Positions 1 through 8,339 of a stretch of 37,277 bases of DNA are shown piece by piece. The stretch comes from an uncultured Muribaculaceae bacterium (GTDB lineage Bacteria > Bacteroidota > Bacteroidia > Bacteroidales > Muribaculaceae), in contig CALUMX010000030.1 in assembly GCA_944321875.1 (NCBI GenBank), positions 1 through 37,277 of the forward strand, given 5' to 3'. Position 1 is the first letter of the stretch. Every line of letters starts with the position of its first letter. The translations under genes were made by a program, and so were the position numbers. The notes under the pieces were generated by a model. It saw nothing but the letters and a program-made list of their open reading frames with translations. It was not told the DNA's origin and did no database searches.

Positions 1-59
1 GAAGTTAAGCCTCGTAGCGCCGATGGTACTGAGAAATCGGGAGAGTAGGTAACCGCCCC
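1..59 (+). rRNA. rrf: 5S ribosomal RNA, 3' end (cut by left window edge)
   Basis: The window opens inside a 5S rRNA gene. The GAAGTTAAGC element, the GCGCCGATGGTACTG stretch, the GGGAGAGTAGGT loop E/helix IV region and the terminal CCGCC of helix I are all present in canonical order. The 5' half lies outside the window. An intrinsic terminator follows within ten bases, so this is the end of an rRNA operon. Confidence 0.93.
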
Positions 60-64
60 CTTAG

Positions 65-98
65 AAAGCGTCAAGCAAATCTGCTTGACGCTTTTTTT
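65..98 (+). terminator. Intrinsic terminator of the rRNA operon
   Basis: A perfect 13-base-pair stem (65-77 with 82-94, loop AATC) is followed by a run of T. It lies just after the 5S 3' end. Imperfect copies of its outer arm recur after each of the two 5S-like units downstream. Confidence 0.93.
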
Positions 99-131
99 AT
101 GCTCAAAAAAACAGAAAACCAATAGTCGACA

Positions 132-194
132 GCAGGCGGGAAACGAAAAAGCCAAGGCGGCCAAAGCGGGAGGGTTTCACCCGTTCCCGCCTGC
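132..194 (+). repeat. Inverted repeat linking spacer to 5S-like copy 1
   Basis: GCAGGCGGGAA (132-142) is the exact reverse complement of TTCCCGCCTGC (184-194). The left arm is in the spacer and the right arm in the helix III region of the 5S-like unit. It would compete with a normal 5S fold. Confidence 0.75.
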
Positions 195-261
195 ACAGGG
201 CCTTAAGCCCCGTTTCGCCGTCGGCTACGGAGGAAACCGGGAAGGCGTAGGTAACCGCCCC
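154..261 (+). pseudogene. Diverged 5S rRNA-like unit, copy 1
   Basis: About 104 bases align from end to end with bacterial 5S rRNA. GGCGG (156-160) can pair with CCGCC (255-259) as helix I. A CCCGTTCCC stretch, TTAAGCCCC, a CGCCGTCGG region and GTAGGTAACCGCC follow in 5S order. Many internal positions differ from the true 5S that ends at 59, while the last 14 or so bases are identical to it. The unit is followed by a terminator-like hairpin. I call it a 5S-derived pseudogene; an expressed structured RNA is not excluded. Confidence 0.7.
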
Positions 262-266
262 CTTAG

Positions 267-302
267 AAAGCGTCAAAGAAGGGATTTTCCGACGCTTTTT
301 TT
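267..302 (+). terminator. Terminator-like hairpin after 5S-like copy 1
   Basis: AAAGCGTC (267-274) pairs perfectly with GACGCTTT (291-298) and is followed by T residues. The outer arm matches the rRNA operon terminator, but the inner half of the stem has been replaced by a 16-base loop. Confidence 0.7.
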
Positions 303-329
303 ATGTTCAAAAGATCAGAGAAACTGGAA

Positions 330-392
330 GCAGGCGGAAAAAGAAAAAGCCAAGGCGGCCACAGCGTGAGGATTCCGCCCGTTCCCGCCTGC
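330..392 (+). repeat. Inverted repeat linking spacer to 5S-like copy 2
   Basis: GCAGGCGG (330-337) pairs with CCGCCTGC (385-392). It is the counterpart of the inverted repeat in copy 1, shortened from 11 to 8 base pairs. Confidence 0.7.
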
Positions 393-458
393 ACAGGGCC
401 TAAAGCCCCGTTTCGCCGCCGCTACGGAGGAAATCGGGAAGGCGTAGGTAACCGCCCC
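352..458 (+). pseudogene. Diverged 5S rRNA-like unit, copy 2
   Basis: This is a second unit, roughly 90% identical by eye to copy 1, with GGCGG (354-358) and CCGCC (452-456) as possible helix I. The period between copies is about 198 bases and includes the spacer. The two copies share differences from true 5S, so they come from a duplication of an already diverged unit or are evolving together. The terminator arm behind it (464-471) has lost its partner: the expected GACGCTTT is degraded near 487-496. Confidence 0.68.
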
Positions 459-496
459 CTTAGAAAGCGTCAAAGAAGGGATTTTCTAATGCTATT

Positions 497-801
497 TTAT
501 GCTCAAGTCTGATTAAGCGCAGAAGCAGTATGCCGTTTCGAATCTTCCTGCTATTTGTAGCCGGTTATCGAAGGCTGCTACGTCCGCGGAAATAGAACTG
601 AGAAATGGAATTGGGGTAATGAAGGACTAACGCTGTTTGGGTGTACTGGTTCCAAGGATACGTCCCTGCTAGTTGGGATCCTTTTATTAGGTCGTAGTTC
701 TGTAATTTTTGCTCCAATAAAAGAAACAACGTTTTGTAGGGATAGTATTTATTTGGACGTTTCCGTGAATTCTAAGCGGCTTCCAAGCGGCTCAGAGTTG
801 T
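497..801. other. Intergenic stretch without a recognisable gene
   Basis: No plausible coding frame is seen. AAGGAT near 653 and ATCCTT near 678, with CCC/GGG inside, could form a weak hairpin followed by TTTT. Two direct copies of AAGCGGCT lie near 774-793. CTATTT near 551 and AAATAG near 589 enclose GTAGC/GCTAC, a possible structured segment. None of these is strong enough to name. Confidence 0.5.
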
Positions 802-1095
802 TTAATCCATCATTATAGACAGAAGGGAAGCGTTAACTTCCATCTTTCCACCGCATCTGGGGCATTTGTCTCCAATTGGATTCCATCTGGAAAGTCCTTC
901 ATCGTTTTTACATTTTGGGCAACAGATGTGATCCTGGCCTTTTTCCAACTTTTTGGCGGAAAGAGAGACAATTTCCTTGCATTTCGGGCATTTAAAGTTG
1001 TAGAATTCGCCTGACATAGTTTTGTAGTGACCTGACGGTTCTGTAGCGACGCTATAACCGCACATACTACATTGGTACATTATAAACGAAGCCAT
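802..1095 (-). CDS. Small double zinc-ribbon protein
   Basis: The 97-residue product has four cysteine pairs (CSMC, CPKC, CCPKC, CPRC), enough for two zinc ribbons, and no signal peptide or membrane segment. It ends in a short hydrophobic tail. Function is unknown; such proteins usually bind zinc and act in nucleic-acid or protein contacts, but nothing here fixes a role. AGGAAAC lies about 12 bases before the ATG at 1095. A second in-frame ATG five codons later (MYQCSMCGY) would give a product that begins right at the first ribbon and is an equally good start. The barrel-protein gene ends 71 bases upstream, so co-transcription is possible. Confidence 0.75.
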   Translation of the reverse strand: MASFIMYQCSMCGYSVATEPSGHYKTMSGEFYNFKCPKCKEIVSLSAKKLEKGQDHICCPKCKNDEGLSRWNPIGDKCPRCGGKMEVNASLLSIMMD

Positions 1096-1113
1096 AATAA
1101 TACATTTTGTTTC

Positions 1114-1133
1114 CTAATTTACGAATAAATTAG
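1114..1133. repeat. Perfect 8-bp palindrome upstream of the zinc-ribbon gene
   Basis: CTAATTTA and TAAATTAG flank a CGAA loop. It lies 19 bases upstream of the zinc-ribbon start and just before the likely ribosome binding site (minus strand), so it could be an operator, a leader hairpin, or a chance AT-rich palindrome. Confidence 0.45.
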
Positions 1134-1166
1134 TGAATTCCTAGCGAAATCATATGCTTTTTGTGT

Positions 1167-3482
1167 TTACAGGCGGTCCTTTTGGCTTTGGCCGGCGCCT
1201 GTACCTTTGTAATTGCTCTTTGCTGTATTGAACTTGTAACGGATGGTCAGAGAGAATTCCCGACGGTCGTAGTGATTCTCCTGGTTAATGTTGTAGTCAC
1301 CGGAATAAAGATGGTAGTATTCACGGTTTGTATCAAATAAATCGGTGCCCCGCAATTCGATGCTGAGGGCTTCATTCTTCAGGAAACTTTTACGAATAGA
1401 GGCATTGACACTACCGGTGGGGTGTTCCAAATAGATGTTCTGATAGGCACCTTTGCTCTGAATGTTTGCGTCCACGCTAATCATGAATCCCAAGGGCAGT
1501 TCCAATGTGTTGTTGAGGCTCGCAACATATACCGGCGACTTTAAGTCGAACGGCTCTCCGAATGACTCAACCGTCAGCCATTGTTTTTTCAGACCAATGC
1601 CGAGCATCGGCATCCAGCATCCAATTTTGGGCGAAGCCGAAAGGAATGCGAAAACAGATGGAATAGGTTCGGTCCAGTTGCGGTAATTGAGCATTGTCTG
1701 CGAACCGTCTTCTTCTATCAATTCTCCCCAATAGAGTATCCAGTCCTTGGTACGGCTGTAGGAGGCACTGAACTGAAGCCATTTCCAGGCTGCCGCGAGC
1801 GTGACATCATGAGTTAAGGTGGGGCGGAGCGTTGGGTTACCTTTCTGGAGTGTGAACCGGTCGGAGTAATAGACGTTGTTGCTCAATTCCTTGTAGGACG
1901 GTCGGGTAGTTTTTGCCGTATAGCTCAGTTGTGCGTCAACCGGACCGAGTTTTGTCGAAAAAGACAGGTTAGGGAATACGTTATTGAACTGGCGACTTTG
2001 CTCTGCGATGCGTATGTCGTTTTCGAAATAGTCAAATTTGACGTGCTCATATCGTACTCCGGCAGTCCAAGTACCCCATGAGAAATCGCAGTTGTATTCT
2101 GCGAATCCCGTTGCATTCAGTTCGTTTATTTTACTCGAAGAAGAGGGTACATAGTTTTCTTCGTTCAGATATGCATCGTTGCGGTGTGTATAGGTCATTT
2201 CACTGCCGACTGCAAGCGAACCTTTCCATAGGGGAAAAGACACCGTTAATTTACCAGCTATGAGACGGTTCTTAACGTCGCTAATGGAGTGAACGTCGCG
2301 GTCTTCCAACGTTTCTCCTCGCTCCTGGATGAGGGAGAAACTACGATTGCCGTTTTGCAGGTAGTCGGCATTAAAATCGATGTTGACTGAACCGATTTGT
2401 CCGTTATAATAGGCGTTGGCTTCGTGTCCCAACTCCTCTTCGGAATTATTGCTGATGTCGGAGCGGAGCTGGTCATAATAAGCTCCGTTCACCAGGATGT
2501 CGGTAACGGATTGTCTTGTCTCCTCAGAAGTCGGTTCATGGCTTAACTGATATTTCGCACCGATATAATGCCGGTCGTTCAGTTGATAGTTGAAGCCAAT
2601 TGTTGCGTTGAGATTCTCGGTGAGTTGCTCAATATTGTTATTTGCGTAGTGTTTCCATAACTGTGTCCCTCTTTTTTCAAGATTGACAGTGTAGTCTTCA
2701 TGAAATTTTGTCCGGTTGAAATAGACGCTTCCAAATACGTCCAGGTTATTATGGCGGTAGTTGATATTGGCTTGCTCGATGATGTCGGTATTTTCCGACT
2801 GGTAGTAACTGGAGCGTAAATCGAAACCGAAACCTTCTCCTTCCCGTTTTCTCGTCTTGATTCTTACGACGGCCTTTACTGTCGCATCGTAGCGTGCGCC
2901 CGGATTGCGGACGACCTCAATGCTTTTGATTTCATCCGAATTGAGTTGTTCCAATTCGGACATATCACGCAGTTTGCGGCCGTTGATATAGATAAGTGGA
3001 GCACCTTTGCCAAATACTTCAAATCCGCCTTGTGTTTGTGTGATGCCTGGTATTTTGGCCAGTACGTCATTGGCTGAACCGGTTTTACTCAGCAGACTGT
3101 TTTCAATATCGGTTACCATCGCATCTCCTTCCATCCGCGTCACCGGCCGACTGCCTTTTACAACAATCTCGTTCAAAAGTTGGGTGTCGGGAAGTAGCTG
3201 GATGGTTCCCAAGTCGGATGATTCAATCGTTTTGAAAACGGTGGCATAACCGACCGATGTGATTTTGACGATTTGGTGCTGTGCTGTCGTATTTAGCATA
3301 AACGAACCGTCTTCGCGGCTGATGCTGCCAGCCACAAACGTAGAATCAGGCTGTGACAGCAGGACAACATTGACGTAAGGCATGGGTTGGTTCTGCTCGT
3401 CGACGATGCGTCCTTTTATGGTCTCAGCCAACAGGCTGTTGACGGAGAGAAGAGAAAGCAGAAATAATAGAAGATATCTCAT
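1167..3482 (-). CDS. Outer-membrane beta-barrel protein, TonB-dependent receptor-like (OMP_b-brl_3 type)
   Basis: The 771-residue product starts with a signal peptide ending near LLA at residue 19. A carboxypeptidase-regulatory-like domain follows (about 20-100: GRIVDEQNQPMPYVNVVL, then the DGSF turn), then a TonB plug-like domain (about 105-215, with IPGITQTQGGFEVFGKGAPLI and the LNSDEIKSIEVVRNPGARYD hallmark), then a long barrel of alternating aromatic strands. The last strand, SLTIRYKFN, is followed by a polar tail of about 16 residues. This is the usual Bacteroidota family in which the barrel resembles TonB receptors. The substrate is unknown. No SusD partner is next to it; the gene upstream, 32 bases away, encodes a lipoprotein, which may be a partner. 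Confidence 0.88.
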   Translation of the reverse strand: MRYLLLFLLSLLSVNSLLAETIKGRIVDEQNQPMPYVNVVLLSQPDSTFVAGSISREDGSFMLNTTAQHQIVKITSVGYATVFKTIESSDLGTIQLLPDTQLLNEIVVKGSRPVTRMEGDAMVTDIENSLLSKTGSANDVLAKIPGITQTQGGFEVFGKGAPLIYINGRKLRDMSELEQLNSDEIKSIEVVRNPGARYDATVKAVVRIKTRKREGEGFGFDLRSSYYQSENTDIIEQANINYRHNNLDVFGSVYFNRTKFHEDYTVNLEKRGTQLWKHYANNNIEQLTENLNATIGFNYQLNDRHYIGAKYQLSHEPTSEETRQSVTDILVNGAYYDQLRSDISNNSEEELGHEANAYYNGQIGSVNIDFNADYLQNGNRSFSLIQERGETLEDRDVHSISDVKNRLIAGKLTVSFPLWKGSLAVGSEMTYTHRNDAYLNEENYVPSSSSKINELNATGFAEYNCDFSWGTWTAGVRYEHVKFDYFENDIRIAEQSRQFNNVFPNLSFSTKLGPVDAQLSYTAKTTRPSYKELSNNVYYSDRFTLQKGNPTLRPTLTHDVTLAAAWKWLQFSASYSRTKDWILYWGELIEEDGSQTMLNYRNWTEPIPSVFAFLSASPKIGCWMPMLGIGLKKQWLTVESFGEPFDLKSPVYVASLNNTLELPLGFMISVDANIQSKGAYQNIYLEHPTGSVNASIRKSFLKNEALSIELRGTDLFDTNREYYHLYSGDYNINQENHYDRREFSLTIRYKFNTAKSNYKGTGAGQSQKDRL

Positions 3483-3514
3483 TTTTTGCTCTATTTATAG
3501 AATTTAATTTGAGG

Positions 3515-4660
3515 TCACTTTTGGCGTTCGTTGACGATGGTACGGCCTTTGCGCAACACTTTCAGACGGCCGTCGGTTGAGACTTGATATTCGCAGCCTT
3601 CGTTTTGGAATACGTAACGGTTGTGTTTCTGGTCAAAACTGCCACCTTCGATGACAATTTCCGGCTCTTCAGACATTTCCATTCCGCTTTTCCATGACGC
3701 ATAGCGTAGATTGCCGTTGTCCAGCGAGTCAACGCGCACATGGTAGTTGTCGGTTACCATCTCATATCGTTTTTCCTGGAATGAACGCACGCTGGGGTGC
3801 AGCCACGGACCGCCTCCATGCGTGAGATATAAGAACATGGAGCCGTCGAATTGATAGACATAGAAGGTTTCGGGGACAGAGTCTCCGTATTCCGGAACAT
3901 ATAAGTGGGCATTTTTTGCATCGAAGCAGAAGAGATGATTCCAGTTTTCGCCGTCCTTTGTCCGGGATGCAGGAACTCGGGCAATCATATCGGTCGTTAA
4001 AGAGTTGCTGGTACCTTGTCCGTTGGCGAAAATCGGAGCCTGGCGGAGCTCTCCCTCCTCAATTTTTACCGCGTCAAGTTCGCAGTATCCCATGATGTCC
4101 GACATTCTGGTTTCTGAAAGTACCAGATAGATCGGGGTGCCGTTTTTGGATTTCAGTGTTGAAATACTCAATACAGAACAACCTCTGTCATCCGTGTTCT
4201 GGTTGTTTTCCTCATAGTATTTTCCTACGTTCTGGATATTTCCGTCGTAGGCATAGACCTTACCGTCGCAGCGGTACTGGCAGATGTTATCCCAATAGGT
4301 TACCGAGGCGCCCATTCCTGTATCCCAGGAGTAGAGGCGCAAGTTTCCGTCGACCGATGAAACAATGCTCACTAATGAGTCCTTCTGTAGTTTGGTGAAC
4401 GGGTAGGAAATGGAGCGCGGCTCATGGATGACAAATGAAATCAGGTCGCTGTTGTAGTAGTAATCCTTTTCCTGTTTCTCTTTTTTGATAGAGGCCATCA
4501 GTTTGTCCTCGGCTTCTTCCATTGTTTTGTATTGGAAGGAGAGCTCGCTCGGCTCTTTCCCTGTTATGTAGGAAGTATTTGGCTGTTTGCCGGAGTTGCC
4601 GCAGGCATACAAGGCAAGAACTCCGACAAGCAGTGATGCTTGCAGAAGATTCGTTTTCAT
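3515..4660 (-). CDS. Lipoprotein of unknown function
   Basis: The 381-residue product has a lipoprotein signal peptide with lipobox LYAC (Cys20) followed by GNSGKQ. The mature part has no domain I recognise; it is rich in beta-type segments (repeated YxW and short charged turns) with YWDNICQYRCDGKVYAYDG near residue 120. It lies 22 bases after the ferredoxin-nitroreductase and 32 bases before the outer-membrane barrel gene on the same strand, so it is probably co-transcribed with both. A cell-envelope role next to the barrel protein is inference from position only. Confidence 0.8.
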   Translation of the reverse strand: MKTNLLQASLLVGVLALYACGNSGKQPNTSYITGKEPSELSFQYKTMEEAEDKLMASIKKEKQEKDYYYNSDLISFVIHEPRSISYPFTKLQKDSLVSIVSSVDGNLRLYSWDTGMGASVTYWDNICQYRCDGKVYAYDGNIQNVGKYYEENNQNTDDRGCSVLSISTLKSKNGTPIYLVLSETRMSDIMGYCELDAVKIEEGELRQAPIFANGQGTSNSLTTDMIARVPASRTKDGENWNHLFCFDAKNAHLYVPEYGDSVPETFYVYQFDGSMFLYLTHGGGPWLHPSVRSFQEKRYEMVTDNYHVRVDSLDNGNLRYASWKSGMEMSEEPEIVIEGGSFDQKHNRYVFQNEGCEYQVSTDGRLKVLRKGRTIVNERQK

Positions 4661-4682
4661 AATAGTAAGGATTCAGAGTCTT

Positions 4683-5540
4683 TTATTCGATGACTTTCAG
4701 GTCGAGTTCCTTGCGGTCAATGTATTTGTCGAAAATGAAAGCCGGCATGCCCAACGCCATTCCCGCATGTATGGTCCCCTCGATGCCGAGCAGGTGGTAG
4801 AGCTTCCGCTTTTTGTCCATTGCCGCAGCGCTGCATACAAATCCGGTATAGAACTGAGCCACGCCCAACGATTCCGCCATGAGAGACGCGTTCTGGTAGG
4901 CGAGGTTAGAGTCCTGGCAACCGAAGCGGCTGACGCTGTCGGTGTAGAAAAAGAGGGCGGCTTTCGCACGGCGCAGGATGCCGTCGTTGCCTTGTCTCCA
5001 TTCTTCGCGAAGCTTGCGGAACACTGGAATATAGCGGTAATTCTGAGCCATAACGCATTTCAAAAGTGGTTTCAGCAATGGGTTTTCCAATTTGTCGGCA
5101 GCTGCGTTGAACGTGTCAATCGTCAGTTGGCTTATTTCTTTCAGCACCTCGGGTTTGGTTACGAGCAGGATTTTCACGCCTTGGGCGTTGGTGGCAGTCG
5201 GAGCACGGTGAGCTGCCGTGATGATGCGGGCAAGGTCGGTTTTCGCAATTTCTTTGTCGGAGAATGCACGGTTGGAGCGGCGTGCCTTGATGAGCAGTTC
5301 CACTTGGTCGGGCGACGGCAGGGCGTTGCGGTCGATGCGATGGATGCTGCCCTGCGGAAATTCGCTGTGAGTGATGCTTTCTGTCGGGCATACAGCCACA
5401 CAGTGACCACAGCTGATGCAACCTTCGGCATTAGCGCGTATGCTCTTGTCGGCATTCTGAGTGAACAGTGCGGAAGGACAGATGCTGACGCACTTCCGAC
5501 AGCGGATACAAGTTGCTGAATTGATGGATATTGTAACCAT
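4683..5540 (-). CDS. Ferredoxin-nitroreductase fusion protein
   Basis: The 285-residue product begins with a two-cluster 4Fe-4S ferredoxin domain: Cys11, 14, 17 and 21, and Cys41, 44, 47 and 51, each in CxxCxxCxxxCP form. From about residue 80 it continues as a nitroreductase-family flavoprotein (KARRSNRAFSDKEI, then HRAPTATNAQ, typical of FMN binding). Members of this group reduce substrates with electrons passed from ferredoxin to FMN; the substrate is not predictable. The start is 5 bases after the uvrA stop, and the lipoprotein gene follows after 22 bases. It is cytoplasmic, with no signal sequence. Confidence 0.9.
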   Translation of the reverse strand: MVTISINSATCIRCRKCVSICPSALFTQNADKSIRANAEGCISCGHCVAVCPTESITHSEFPQGSIHRIDRNALPSPDQVELLIKARRSNRAFSDKEIAKTDLARIITAAHRAPTATNAQGVKILLVTKPEVLKEISQLTIDTFNAAADKLENPLLKPLLKCVMAQNYRYIPVFRKLREEWRQGNDGILRRAKAALFFYTDSVSRFGCQDSNLAYQNASLMAESLGVAQFYTGFVCSAAAMDKKRKLYHLLGIEGTIHAGMALGMPAFIFDKYIDRKELDLKVIE

Positions 5541-5545
5541 AGCAC

Positions 5546-8332
5546 TTAAATTTTTAGCTTCTCTGCAATAAACGGCGCCGTGTAACTGTCGGGTGACTTT
5601 GCCACTTCTTCAGGAGTACCGCAGGCTACGACGCGTCCGCCGGCATTACCGCCCTCCGGACCCATGTCGATGACGTAGTCGGCGCATTTTATGACGTCGA
5701 TATTGTGTTCGATGATGATAATCGTATGTCCTTTTTCAATCAAACGGTTGAACGAGGCAAGCAGCGTGTTGATGTCGTGGAAGTGAAGACCGGTGGTCGG
5801 CTCGTCGAAAATGAACATTGACGGCTGCTGCTTCTCCATGCTCAGGAAGTAGGCCAGCTTGATGCGCTGATTCTCACCGCCGGAGAGGGTGGAGGATGAC
5901 TGGCCGAGTTTGATGTAGCCTAAGCCAACGTCCTGCAATGGTTGTAGCCTCTTGACGATTTTGGAGCAGATGGATGATTTTTTCTGTCCGAAAAACTCGA
6001 TGGCCTGGTTGACCGTCATGTCGAGTACATCGCTGATGTTTACACCGTCAAACTCCACGTCGAGTACTTCTTTCTTGAAGCGTTTGCCCTGGCAGCTCTC
6101 GCAGGTGAGTGTGATGTCGGCCATGAACTGCATGCCGATGGTGATGGTGCCTTCGCCCTTGCACTCCTCGCATCGTCCGCCTTCGGAGTTGAATGAGAAA
6201 TAGCCGGCGTTGAAGCCCATTTGTTTGGCTTCCTGCTGTTCTGCAAACAGTTTGCGGATTTCGTCGAATGCCTTCAGATAGGTAGCCGCATTGCTGCGTG
6301 ATGACTTTCCGATAGGATTCTGGTCGATGAATTCCACGCTCTTAATCATGTCGAGGTCTCCCGTGATGGAAGAGAAGGAGCCCGGAGCGTCCGATGCCTC
6401 GCCGAGGTGGCGCAGCATTGCCTTATAGAGAATTTCACGCACGAGCGTTGACTTACCGCTACCGCTGACTCCCGACACTACGGTCATGACGCCCAGCGGG
6501 AAGCGGACGTCGATGCCTTTCAGGTTATTCTGTGCCGCACCTTTGATTTCAATGTAGTTGCGGAAGCGGCGGCGGAATTTAGGTACGGGAATGGAGAGCT
6601 CTCCGTTCAGATAGCGCACCGTCAGACTGTCGGATGCCTTTTGGAGACGGCTGACTTCTCCCTGATAGATAACCTGTCCGCCATTGCGTCCGGCTGCAGG
6701 ACCGATGTCGATGATGTAGTCGGCTGCACGCATGATTTCTTCGTCGTGTTCCACTACGACGACAGTATTGCCCAACTGTTGCAGGTTGCGCAGTACGCGG
6801 ATAAGTTTTTCCGTGTCGCGGGAATGGAGGCCGATGCTTGGTTCGTCCAGAATGTAAAGCGAGCCTACGAGGTTGCTGCCGAGAGAGGTCGCCAGATTGA
6901 TACGCTGGCTCTCGCCGCCCGAAAGCGACGAGGAGAGGCGGTCGAGCGTCAGGTATTGCAGTCCGACATCGCAGAGATAGTTCAGTCGTGTGCGTATTTC
7001 CGTCAGCAGTCGCTTGGCCACTTTCTGTTCTGTTTCGGTCAGTTCCAACGTGTCAAACCAGTTGCGCAGTTCCGAAACCGGAAGTTTGACAATGTCGGCA
7101 ATCGTCATACCGCCGATTTTCACATAGAGCGCATCCTTGCGCAGGCGGCTGCCCTCGCATTCCGGGCAAATGGCCTTGCCACGGTAACGGGCCAGCATCA
7201 CGCGGTACTGTATTTTGTATTGGTTTTCAGAAACCATTTGGAAAAACAAGTCGATGCCCGGCACTTTCGCACTGCCGTGCCAGAGCAAGCGGCGTTCCTT
7301 GTCGTTCAACTGATAGTAAGGGCGGTGGATGGGGAATCCCAGCGGAACGGCCGCATTGATGAATGCTTTTTTCCATTCGCTCATTTTCTCTCCACGCCAG
7401 CACATTACGGCGTCGTCATAGACCGATAGCGCCTTGTTGGGCACAACCAGGTCCTCATCGATACCGAGGATGCGTCCAAAGCCCTCGCATTTCGGACAGG
7501 CTCCGTAAGGATTGTTGAAGTTGAACATCTGTTCTGTCGGCTCGACAAACTGCATGCCGTCTTCCTCAAATCGTTTGGAGAAGTGGTGAGTCTGTATGCC
7601 TTCATCGGTCCACACTTTCACCGTGCACTGATTGTTGCCTTCATAGAAAGCTGTTTCCAGAGAGTCGGTCAGGCGGCTGACGGTGTCGGGCTCGTTGCTG
7701 ACCGACAGACGGTCGACGAGCAGATAACAGTCCTTGATGTTGAAATTCTCATCTTTGGCCGCCTCGTCGATTTGCAGGAATTTTCCGTCCCGTTCAAGTC
7801 GGGAGAAACCCTCCTGCTTGTAGATGTCGAGTTGTGTCTGCACGGAACGTCCTTCCGGCAGAATAATGTCGGCCAAGACAGCCATGCGGGAACCTTCGGG
7901 ATAGGAGTTGACGCATTCGAGCACGTCCTCCACCGTATGCTTTTTCACCAGATTGCCCGATATGGGAGAGTAAGTCTTGCCAATACGGGCGAAAAGCAGG
8001 CGTAGGTAATCGTAGATTTCCGATGAGGTGCCGACGGTGCTTCGCGGGTTGCGGGTAGTCACTTTCTGCTCGATGGCAATGGCCGGCGGCAACCCCTTGA
8101 TGAAGTCGCACTCCGGTTTCTGCATACGGCCCAGAAACTGGCGGGCATATGAGGAAAGACTTTCCACATAGCGGCGTTGTCCTTCGGCATAGAGAGTATC
8201 AAAGGCAAGCGATGATTTGCCGGACCCTGAAAGTCCGGTGATGACAATAAACTTGCCGCGCGGCAATTCGATGTCGATGTTTTTAAGATTGTTGACTCTT
8301 GCTCCTTTGATGATTATGTTGTTATCTCTCAT
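5546..8332 (-). CDS. uvrA: UvrABC excinuclease subunit A
   Basis: This is the DNA damage-sensing ATPase of nucleotide excision repair. The 928-residue length is close to the usual 940. The first Walker A is GLSGSGKS (33-40); signatures LSGGESQRI and LSGGENQRI and a second Walker [10 protein letters not shown], mark the two ABC modules. The C-terminal zinc module is present (CEECKGEGT, then CESCQGKRF), as is CPECEGSRL. In the first zinc module the later pair, CPKC in [14 protein letters not shown], is present, but the earlier CxxC expected after the FSKRF segment is replaced by FEEDGM. The start lies 7 bases after the mscS-like stop, so it belongs to the same minus-strand series. Confidence 0.97.
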   Translation of the reverse strand: MRDNNIIIKGARVNNLKNIDIELPRGKFIVITGLSGSGKSSLAFDTLYAEGQRRYVESLSSYARQFLGRMQKPECDFIKGLPPAIAIEQKVTTRNPRSTVGTSSEIYDYLRLLFARIGKTYSPISGNLVKKHTVEDVLECVNSYPEGSRMAVLADIILPEGRSVQTQLDIYKQEGFSRLERDGKFLQIDEAAKDENFNIKDCYLLVDRLSVSNEPDTVSRLTDSLETAFYEGNNQCTVKVWTDEGIQTHHFSKRFEEDGMQFVEPTEQMFNFNNPYGACPKCEGFGRILGIDEDLVVPNKALSVYDDAVMCWRGEKMSEWKKAFINAAVPLGFPIHRPYYQLNDKERRLLWHGSAKVPGIDLFFQMVSENQYKIQYRVMLARYRGKAICPECEGSRLRKDALYVKIGGMTIADIVKLPVSELRNWFDTLELTETEQKVAKRLLTEIRTRLNYLCDVGLQYLTLDRLSSSLSGGESQRINLATSLGSNLVGSLYILDEPSIGLHSRDTEKLIRVLRNLQQLGNTVVVVEHDEEIMRAADYIIDIGPAAGRNGGQVIYQGEVSRLQKASDSLTVRYLNGELSIPVPKFRRRFRNYIEIKGAAQNNLKGIDVRFPLGVMTVVSGVSGSGKSTLVREILYKAMLRHLGEASDAPGSFSSITGDLDMIKSVEFIDQNPIGKSSRSNAATYLKAFDEIRKLFAEQQEAKQMGFNAGYFSFNSEGGRCEECKGEGTITIGMQFMADITLTCESCQGKRFKKEVLDVEFDGVNISDVLDMTVNQAIEFFGQKKSSICSKIVKRLQPLQDVGLGYIKLGQSSSTLSGGENQRIKLAYFLSMEKQQPSMFIFDEPTTGLHFHDINTLLASFNRLIEKGHTIIIIEHNIDVIKCADYVIDMGPEGGNAGGRVVACGTPEEVAKSPDSYTAPFIAEKLKI

Positions 8333-8339
8333 TATACGG

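Noticed and set aside
85..512. Two short plus-strand reading frames with similar peptides (85-369 and 303-512)
   Set aside because: They run through the 5S-like repeats and their terminators. Their shared peptide is a by-product of the repeated rRNA-derived DNA, so they are not genes.
4587..5519. Plus-strand frame of 310 residues over the ferredoxin-nitroreductase
   Set aside because: The minus-strand gene has full iron-sulfur and flavin motifs; the opposite frame has none and spans the neighbouring start region.
6641..7429. Plus-strand frame of 262 residues within uvrA
   Set aside because: Antisense to a certain gene; no domain or start context.
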